From contig CAWJXW010000004.1 of NCBI GenBank assembly GCA_963846925.1, positions 372,001 through 436,000 on the forward strand: a stretch of 64,000 bases of DNA, in the 5' to 3' direction. The notes beneath the pieces are model-generated. The model had not been told where the DNA came from, ran no database searches, and was given only the letters and a program-made list of their open reading frames with translations. Of this stretch, positions 57,639 through 64,000 are shown one piece after another. Positions within the stretch are counted from its first letter, which is position 1; each line of letters begins with the position of its first letter. Source of the DNA: JAQBQB01 sp963846925. GTDB lineage: Bacteria > Gemmatimonadota > Gemmatimonadetes > Gemmatimonadales > Gemmatimonadaceae. A program made the position numbers and the translations under genes.

Positions 57639-60123
57639 TTGTCCCGCATCATAGCCTCCGGCGACCTCCTCAAGGCCGTCGGCATCGTGATCCTTCGCCA
57701 AGACGTGCGCTTTGCCCTCCGCGGCTTTCGGCGAACGCCGGGCTTCTTCGCCACGGCCTCGCTCATTCTCATGCTTGGCATCGGCATGTCCGTCGCCATG
57801 TTCACCGTGTTTCGCACGGTGCTCGATTCGCCGCCTGCCCGTCGTCGATCAGGATCACATTGCCGTGATGTGGACCTATCGCGACGATCCCAAGGTCGAA
57901 GTCACCGTCGGCCCGAAACCGCTTGCCGTGTTCCGTCGCGAAGGCAAGACGATCCGGGATGTCGCCGCCGTCGCGCATTGGCCCGCGATCGGCGCGCCGC
58001 TGCTCGATGGCGAGCGCACCGTCACGCTGAACCGCGCCATGGCGACCGGCAACTTCTTCGACGTCCTCGGCGTGCGTCCGGTGCTCGGGCGACTCTTCCA
58101 CTCGAGCGACGACGACGCAAGCGAGCAATTTGATATCACGGGAAGAACTGCCTCGAAGGCGCTCGTCCTCAGCTACGAGGCATGGCAGGCGCATTTCGGC
58201 GGCGACTCGGCAGTCATCGGACGCCGCCTCGTCGAGCCGCTGCTCGGCTGGGAGTATCGTGTCATTGGCGTCGCGCCACCGGGCTTCAGCTTTCCGTCCG
58301 GCGCCGAGTATTGGTACCCGATGTGGCAAGGCTGGGGCAGCGGCGTGGCGTCCATCGCGGTCGCGCGGCTTGCCCCAGGCGCTACGCTCGCCGCTGCGAG
58401 CCACGAGTACGTAGGCATCGAGAACCGCGAGGTGCCGAACGCCCACTTTCGCGGTGCGCACGCGGCCACGTTCACCGACGCCGTCCTCGGCGACGTTCGA
58501 CCCGTCCTTGCCACGCTCACCGCCGCGGTTGGACTGCTGCTCCTCATCGCCTGTCTCAACGTCGGCAACTTGCTGCTGCTGCGCGCCTCGGGTCGCGCCC
58601 GCGAGATCGCGGTGCGGCGGGCGCTCGGCGCGAGCTATGGCGACATCGTCCGCCAATTGATGGTCGAAGCTGCCGCGCTCGCGATCACCGGCGGCGTACT
58701 CGGGTTCGCGCTGGCCGTGGGGTTGCTTCGGGCGCTCGTCCTTGTCGCGCCCCCGCATCTTCCGCGTCTCGACGACGTGCAATTGAGCGGCGCACCGCTG
58801 TTCGCCGCGATCGGCATATCGGCCGCCGCGGTCGTGCTGTTCGGTATCACTCCTGCCCTGCTCTCCGCGCGGACCAATCTCGCGACACCGCTTCGGTTCG
58901 ACGCCCGATCGGGAAGCGAAACGCGACGGCGCCGGGCCGCGCGGCAGGTGCTCGTCGCGTCGCAGATCGCGCTCGCGATGATCATGCTCGGCGGCGCGGC
59001 GCTGCTTGCGCGAAGCCTCGCCCGTTTGCAGAACCAGGATGCCGGCTACGTCAGCGACCATCTGTCGATTCTGTCGTACTCATGGAACGCACGCGAATAC
59101 GAAGCCGATCGAAAGAGGATCGAGTTGTCGGATCGGCTTCTCGCCGGCATCGAGGCGATTCCCGGGGTGACCGCGGCGACACCGATCTACACGCCGCCGC
59201 TGATCGGTCTCGACATCGTGCAGCAGCGCATCGACCTCGAGGGACAGACGAAAGACGAGGCCGAGAAGAACCCCGCTCTACCGCTCGAGATCGGTGGACC
59301 GGACTTCTTCAAGACCTACGGCATTCGCATTCTCGAGGGTCGGGCGTTCACGGACAATGACCGCGAGTCGGGGCCGTATGTCGCCATCGTGAGCGAAGCT
59401 GTCGCCCGCCGATTCTGGCCGGGCCAGGACGCGATCGGCAAACGCATTCGCATGCCGGCCGACTCAGCGAGCACACCGGGCGGGAATGCATGGCGTACCG
59501 TTGTCGGGGTCGCGCGCGATACGCATTTGCGCTCGGTGCGCGACGTCGCGCCGATCATCTATTTCCCGACGCGTCAGGCGTGGTGGCAGGGGGGCTTTGC
59601 CGTTCGGAGCAGCGTCGACATTCATGCGCTCGAGCCGGCGCTCAAGGCCGCGGGCATCGCTGCCGATCCGCGCACCGTGCTGTGGAAGACTCGTACGATG
59701 GATCAAATGCTCGACGAGCCGCTGGCGCAGCCGCGGTTGAGCGCGACGCTCATGTCGGGGTTTGGGTTGGTCGCGTTGCTGCTAGCGGCGATCGGTCTCT
59801 ATGGTGTGATGACGTCGCTCGTGCGGGATCAGATGCGCGAGATCGGGATTCGCGTCGCGCTTGGAGCGTCGCCCGGTCGCGTGCGTCGTGAGGTGCTCCG
59901 TCGCGCGGCGATAGTGACCGGGACTGGTGCGGCCATCGGCCTCATTGGTGCACTCGCCGTGTCGCGCCTCTTCGCGAGCCTGCTTTTCCAAGTCGCACCG
60001 ACCGACGCCGTCTCGCTTGGCGGCTCCTGTCTCGTCCTCCTCGCCGTCGGCGCGCTCGCGGCGTACTTGCCCGCGCGTCGCGCGACGAAGATCGATCCGG
60101 TGCAGGCGCTGCGCGCGGACTAG
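57639..60123 (+). CDS. ADOP-type orphan ABC permease (MacB/FtsX domains duplicated, one frameshift)
   Basis: About 820 residues. It starts with TTG at 57639 or GTG at 57687 (VILRQDVRFALRGFRRTPGF). The first helix, FATASLILMLGIGMSVAMFT, is followed by a break near 57850, where one extra C separates VLDSP from LPVVDQDHIAVMW. Two MacB core domains and two FtsX blocks follow: LNVGNLLLLRASGRAREIAV, VRRALGASYGDIVRQLMVEA and, at the end, SLVRDQMREIGIRVALGASP, LPARRATKIDPVQALRAD. This is the acidobacterial duplicated orphan permease layout. It lies between inverted copies of a sulfotransferase 3' end, and no ATPase gene is adjacent. Confidence 0.88.
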
Positions 60124-60168
60124 GCGCTCGACCGTTTGCAGGAACTGGGTGAGAATCTGGAGGACGGT

Positions 60169-60195
60169 GGGCGGAGTGCGGAGACCTGGGACGAG
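60169..60195 (+). repeat. G-rich dispersed intergenic repeat, copy 2
   Basis: 27 bases beginning GGGCGGAGTGCGG and ending CTGGGACGAG, matching the copy at 32328-32354 (minus) at 25 of 27 positions. It lies just after the ADOP permease stop. Confidence 0.5.
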
Positions 60196-60277
60196 GGCGA
60201 GGGGTCGAGTAATGAGATGCGTCGACCTGGTGCCGAGAGGGCTCTAGGAAGCGAAGTCTCATTGCGACACGTTAGTT

Positions 60278-60821
60278 GGCGCCGCTCAGGCCGTGCTCAG
60301 GGTTCGCTCATACTTATTTCAGAGTTCTTCTGTTGTTTCCGCTCGGTCCCCGCGGCGATCACGGCGCAGCGTAACTGTATAGCGAAACCAGGCGGATGGC
60401 GCGGTAGAATGGCATGGGCGCGCCATCACTCGAGGCAAGCGTCGCGGCCCAACTGACGCTCCCATCTCGAGCCACTTCGACTATTCGGCCAGCCGCTCCG
60501 AATCCGATCAGCGTCGCATCCGATCGCGCGAGGCGCTGCACCGAGCCCATGATCGGACTGATGATCGGCGGATTGGGCTGGTACTGCCACACGAGCGTGG
60601 CCGTTTTGCCCAACGGATCGAGTGCGTACTCGACGGCGCGCGCCGGCCCGGGAACGATGTGCAGTTGGTCGTCCATCAGAAGCAGGTGTCCATTGGGAAG
60701 CACTTGCACGTCGTGTTGCCCGGCAAAACCGGAGCGGGCGTCGTTCTGAAAGCTGAATTGGTTGTGCATTCCACCGAGACGCCACATGACCGTGCCCGTG
60801 CGCGCATCGAGCTTGGTGACT
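60278..60821 (-). repeat. Inverted ~540-bp repeat, right copy
   Basis: The complement of this segment matches 56923-57463. It covers the last ~150 codons of the intact arylsulfotransferase and the phased array beyond its stop. It is the probable parent copy, since its reading frame is undamaged over this part. Confidence 0.85.
60281..60324 (-). promoter_or_regulatory. Array of four 11-bp-phased TGA(GCG) repeats, right copy
   Basis: On the minus strand the units are CTCTGAAATAA, GTATGAGCGAA, CCCTGAGCACG and GCCTGAGCGGC; the TCA complements lie at 60286, 60297, 60308 and 60319, exactly 11 bases apart. The phasing and core bases are kept between the two copies although flanking bases differ. 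It follows the sulfotransferase stop by about 35 bases. Confidence 0.6.
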
Positions 60822-61829
60822 TCGCTCATCGCCTGAAACGAGATGACGTAATTGCCGTCGACATCGATGGCGAGCGAGCTGGGATGATCCAGATCCGCGT
60901 GCTGCGCGGCGGGCAACGCCCAGTCGCTCGGCGTAAAGAGATCCCCAGCGCTCCAGTGGAATTGCACGCATGCCCGTTGGCGTCCGCCGCTCGACGAAGT
61001 GGACCGCCAGAGGGAAACTGGCGCCCCCGCCGAAGGGTCGGAGGTCGAAGGAGCGAACGTCGTAGCCGAGCAGGTGAGCCGCGACGACGGCGGTGTCGTC
61101 GAACGTGAGCAACATCTCGTGTGGGTCCGTATAGGATCCGCTGCTTACGGAATACGTGCGGATCGTCTCACCGGTCGGGGCGAGCTCGAGGAATTGGCCG
61201 GCGGCCGGCTGCCAACCGTAGGAGCGACCGGCGTACACCGATATGTGCCCGTTTCGCAATTGCTTCGCCTCGATCGGCCACGTCCCCGGAAAAGGGTGAT
61301 ACCACCGAATGTCGCCCGCGCTATCGAAGGCGACGAGAAAGCCGACGGCGGCACGCGAGCTGTCGGACAGGAGCGGGGCGATCAACGTGAGACCTGACGA
61401 CGCGGCTCGATCGGAGCGCAATCGCAGCGACCGGATCGGCAGCGGCAACTCACCCGTCGTCAAGCTGACCGTTTCGGACACGACCGCCGCGGCGTCGCCA
61501 CGCGCCTCGATCGCCATTGCGTACCGGTGCGATGCGAGCAACCCAAGGACCACGACACGCGACGGCCCGCTCTTCGTCTCGACGAATGGAGTGGCTCCGG
61601 TGTCGCCATTGCCGTCGTCCCACACCGCACGTGCCGAGTCGGCGTTCCGCGCCGTGAAGCGAAGCTCCGCCGACAGGACGTTGTTCAACTCTGCTTCGGC
61701 GGTCACGTTGCCTATGCTCGGCGCCGCGGGCGCAGCGACAACGTCGCCACATCCCGTTCCGACGCCGACGAGCACCGCGACGAGCGTCGTCCGGAGCCGG
61801 CCGGCAAGCTCACCAGGTTGTGTGGACAT
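60359..61829 (-). CDS. Arylsulfotransferase (ASST)-family lipoprotein (one frameshift)
   Basis: The start at 61829 gives a lipoprotein signal (TTLVAVLVGVGTGC). A fibronectin-like domain (about 25-110, TAEAELNNVLSAELRFTARN) precedes an ASST propeller: VGFLVAFDSAGDIRWYHPFP, AKQLRNGHISVYAGRSYGWQ, DPHEMLLTFDDTAVVAAHLL, and after a break near 60960 SSLAIDVDGNYVISFQAMSE, TGTVMWRLGGMHNQFSFQND, AGQHDVQVLPNGHLLLMDDQ. Bacterial ASSTs transfer sulfate between phenols in the periplasm; the HDxxxLPNG block is typical, but the family also includes non-enzymatic members. It starts two bases after the RCC1 gene stop, so the two form an operon. Confidence 0.82.
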
Positions 61830-61830
61830 C

Positions 61831-63550
61831 CTATGGTGCCGCAACCGGCCGCGGTGTCGTGGTCGAGACGACCGTCCCGTTCCCAAGTTGTCCGGCACCA
61901 TTCCAGCCCCAACAGTAGGCGATCTTTCCGGCGGCGCCGATCACGCACCAATGTTCGTATCCGCTGACGAGGCCGATGGGATCGCCGATGCCGGGCACCA
62001 CGGTCAGCGTCGAAGGCGGCGCGGTCGAGTCGGTGTAGGACCAACAGGAAATGGTCTGCGCCGTCGTGATGCCGCAGACGCTTCGGGCCCCGGCGGCCAG
62101 GCTCACGAAACGCCCCTCGGGAGGAATCGTGCTGCGACTGAAGCCCCAGCAGTACGCCTCTCCGGTGCCGAGGAGCCCGCAGGTTCCCGTGCTCGCCGTG
62201 AGCGCCACGAACGCGCCAGGTGCGTTCGGGAGTGGGAGGGGTGTTCTGCTGCAACTGACGTCGATGGGGGGATCGTAGTATCCGCCAGGGACCTGGCAGA
62301 TCTCTCCCGTGGGTCCGCCGAGCTGACCGCCATCGTCCGCGCCCCAGCAGTACGTCGTCCCGGAAGTAGCGGTCGCGCACGCATGGCGAAAGCCCGCGGC
62401 CAACGTCGTCATGCGCTGGGGCGTCGCGACAGCCGTCGGGACTGAACGGTTGTCAGTTGAGGAAATTCCGAGTTGCCCCACGCTATTGTCGCCCCAACAG
62501 TATGTCTGCTGATCGGTCGTGAGGCCGCATGTGAAGGCGTATCCGACGACCAGGGTCGCGAACGAGAGGCCGCCGGCGACGGCGCCCGGAGGCTCCGTCT
62601 CGCTCGAGTGCCCGAGCCCGAGCTGACCGGACCAATTCCTGCCCCAGCAATACGCCGCCCCGGAGTTCGTCAGACCACACGCATGGTCATAGCCCGCGGC
62701 AAGTGTCACCAGGGGCGGAGCACTCCCCGACGAGTCCCGGCGTTAGCACAGGCGGGGAGACCCCGAACGACACGCCCCAACAGTACGTGCCGGTGCTCGC
62801 GATGGCGCAACTCGAAGTCCCACCGGCGGCCAGAGAGGAGACGGCAAACGGCGCGTAGATCCGCGCTCGGAATACCACCGGCGTGGCTGGTACGTCGGCG
62901 GCCGCAGCAGTCAGCGTGTAAACGCCAATCGCGGAGCCCAGTTTCCACCCGCCCGCGACCGCATGACCGTTGGAATCGCTCACCGCCGTCGCGTGCTCAA
63001 TGATCGACGCCGCGGCGCCGGCAACGGTGAACGTCACGCTGATGCCGGAGACCCCATTGCCATACATGTCCACCGCGCGAGCGGACGGCTGCAACGACAC
63101 GGTTTCGTCGGCCGCGCCCACCTGATCGAGATCGATGTCCGGCACGAGGTTCGTCGCGGACCCCGCGTGCACGTCGGCGACGAATACTATGTTTGGAAGA
63201 CCGTCGGCACTTACCGTCATGCGGTCGACACCCACGAGAGACCTCGCGTACCAGTCGACGGTCGCCTTCCCGTCGGCGCCCGTCTTCACGACGGCCGGGG
63301 AAGCCGCCGAATCGAAGAAGGTGACCCGAATGCCGGCGACCGGGTGTCCCTCCGCATCACGAACAACGACGGCAGGTGCTGGCAGTATCGCGTGGCCCGC
63401 TACAGCGTCCCGACTGGTCGCCGAAATTGCGCTCATGGTGACGGCTCGAGGGCCGACCGGGTTCTCACAGCCGACGGCCGTCATGAGACAACAGACGCCA
63501 ATCGCACGCCCGTAAGCCCGAGCGCGGTCCATTCCAAGTAAGAAAATCAT
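61831..63550 (-). CDS. RCC1-repeat lipoprotein with Ig-like domains (one frameshift)
   Basis: The start at 63550 (MIFLLGMDRARAYGRAIGV) leads to a lipobox ending MTAVGC. Two bacterial Ig-like (Big_1-type) domains follow (VVVRDAEGHPVAGIRVTFFD; VDMYGNGVSGISVTFTVAGA). Then come seven or so RCC1 repeats, each with the pattern LAAGxxHxCG...YCWGxNxxGQLG, for example LAAGYDHACGLTNSGAAYCW and YCWGDNSVGQLGISS. Removing one G near 62715 joins TPGLVG to SAPPLVTLAAGYDHACG. It is probably a surface propeller of unknown ligand. Upstream, at 63614-63646, lie 11-bp-phased repeats facing this gene. Confidence 0.82.
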
Positions 63551-63613
63551 GATGGCCTCTTGTCGACTGGCGTTGACCACGTCGCCCGAATGTCGCTCTT
63601 GGTACTCATCGCC

Positions 63614-63646
63614 GGCCTCTGAGATCGATCAGAGTTCGATCAGAGT
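63614..63646 (-). promoter_or_regulatory. Three 11-bp-phased repeats in the divergent promoter (predicted SARP operator)
   Basis: On the minus strand the sequence is ACTCTGATCGA, ACTCTGATCGA, TCTCAGAGGCC, the first two identical and directly adjacent. The shared CTCTGA core also starts the arrays at 57416 and 60281. It lies 64-96 bases upstream of the RCC1 gene start and 56-88 bases before the divergent SARP-type gene. Confidence 0.6.
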
Positions 63647-63701
63647 CGCTCGCCGGTCTCCCTTTCTTGCCGCCCACGGGTGCGTACCCTAGCTTCGGTA
63701 G

Positions 63702-64000
63702 GTGACGACCATTTCCGGCGTGACCGCCGCGTCGCGACGATTCCGGCTTTACACTTTCGGAACGCTCAGGCTCGTCGAGTCGAGAGACGAAACCCTGCTC
63801 GGCGATCACGGCCATCACCGTCGCCGGCTGGCGCTGCTGGCGGTGCTCGCCGCATCGGGCGAGGGCGGCCGAAGCCGCGACCGGCTTCAGGGCCTCTTTT
63901 GGCCCGAATCTTCACAGGCGCGCGCGAGGCATTCCCTCGAGCAATTGCTGTATGCGCTGCGCTCATCGCTCGACGACGATCTTCACGGGCGGCAATCCGG
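63702..64000 (+). CDS. AfsR/SARP-type transcriptional activator, N-terminal part, cut by window end
   Basis: The frame is open from a GTG at 63702 (or the GTG at 63720) to the window edge. It reads FRLYTFGTLRLVESRDETLL, HRRRLALLAVLAASGEGGRS, RDRLQGLFWPESSQARARHS, LEQLLYALRSSLDDDL. This is the OmpR-like winged-helix of SARP regulators joined to the start of a BTAD region: beta hairpin FGTLRL, recognition helix RxRLQGLFWPES. The protein activates from direct repeats spaced 11 bp. It is divergent from the RCC1-ASST operon, and the phased repeats stand between the two. Confidence 0.8.
   Translation, partial: MTTISGVTAASRRFRLYTFGTLRLVESRDETLLGDHGHHRRRLALLAVLAASGEGGRSRDRLQGLFWPESSQARARHSLEQLLYALRSSLDDDLHGRQS

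Noticed and set aside
57164..57817. A 217-codon minus-strand gene over the permease start
   Set aside because: Its text is antisense to the sulfotransferase fragment and permease; only the short ABC-ATPase tail in another frame has family similarity.

Overview
The window looks like a chromosomal piece of a Gemmatimonadota-like soil bacterium. This is inferred from very high GC, FtsX/MacB and ADOP-type orphan permeases, large BNR-repeat secreted proteins, TonB receptors with an N-terminal carboxypeptidase-like domain, RCC1/Ig-like lipoproteins and an AfsR/SARP-type regulator; no rRNA or tRNA is present to prove it. About twenty genes are broken by single-base shifts while the protein motifs continue unharmed in the next frame. 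Most of those resolved by eye are one extra base, often in a G/C run, so most breaks are probably consensus errors of a long-read assembly. Broken but full-length genes are given as one CDS over their whole span.

Layout. 1-3.7 kb: a cobalamin riboswitch controls a BtuB-type receptor and a beta-propeller lipoprotein that recalls BtuG. 3.8-16.6 kb: mixed housekeeping and envelope genes (DUF3761 protein, PEBP protein, M30-like metallopeptidase, GyrI-like protein with an AraC remnant, a BNR-repeat secreted protein, a sensor kinase, a DoxX-like protein, DUF411, a MacB-type permease, PAP2). 16.8-27.9 kb: two porin-like barrels, a plus-strand unit of amidohydrolase, DcaP-like porin and periplasmic glutaminase, small membrane proteins, a Kef-type antiporter and another outer-membrane barrel.

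28-38.6 kb, all minus strand: a complete quinohemoprotein amine dehydrogenase locus in the order qhpG-A-D-C-B-F-E, followed with an overlap by an HWE histidine kinase and a lone receiver. The enzyme should oxidise primary amines in the periplasm. QhpD, QhpG, QhpE and QhpF build, trim and export the thioether-crosslinked, CTQ-bearing gamma subunit.

38.7-54.5 kb, same strand: a tightly overlapping energy cluster of korA-korB, an unknown gene, rnfB, an oversized nifJ-type oxidoreductase, rnfC-D-G-E-A, a 48-residue Cys-rich membrane peptide, apbE and a zinc-ribbon-like protein. It would oxidise 2-oxoacids with ferredoxin and pass the electrons through the ion-translocating, ApbE-flavinylated Rnf complex to NAD.

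54.7-64 kb: two small lipoproteins, then a graveyard of gene fragments (esterase, TPR protein, arylsulfotransferase, ABC ATPase). Two inverted ~540-bp copies of an arylsulfotransferase 3' end enclose an ADOP permease. To the right lie an intact RCC1-lipoprotein/arylsulfotransferase operon and a divergent SARP-type regulator running off the window. Three arrays of repeats phased at exactly 11 bp, the geometry of SARP operators, lie in the regulator's promoter region and at the end of both inverted copies. This is the best candidate for an undescribed regulatory system here.
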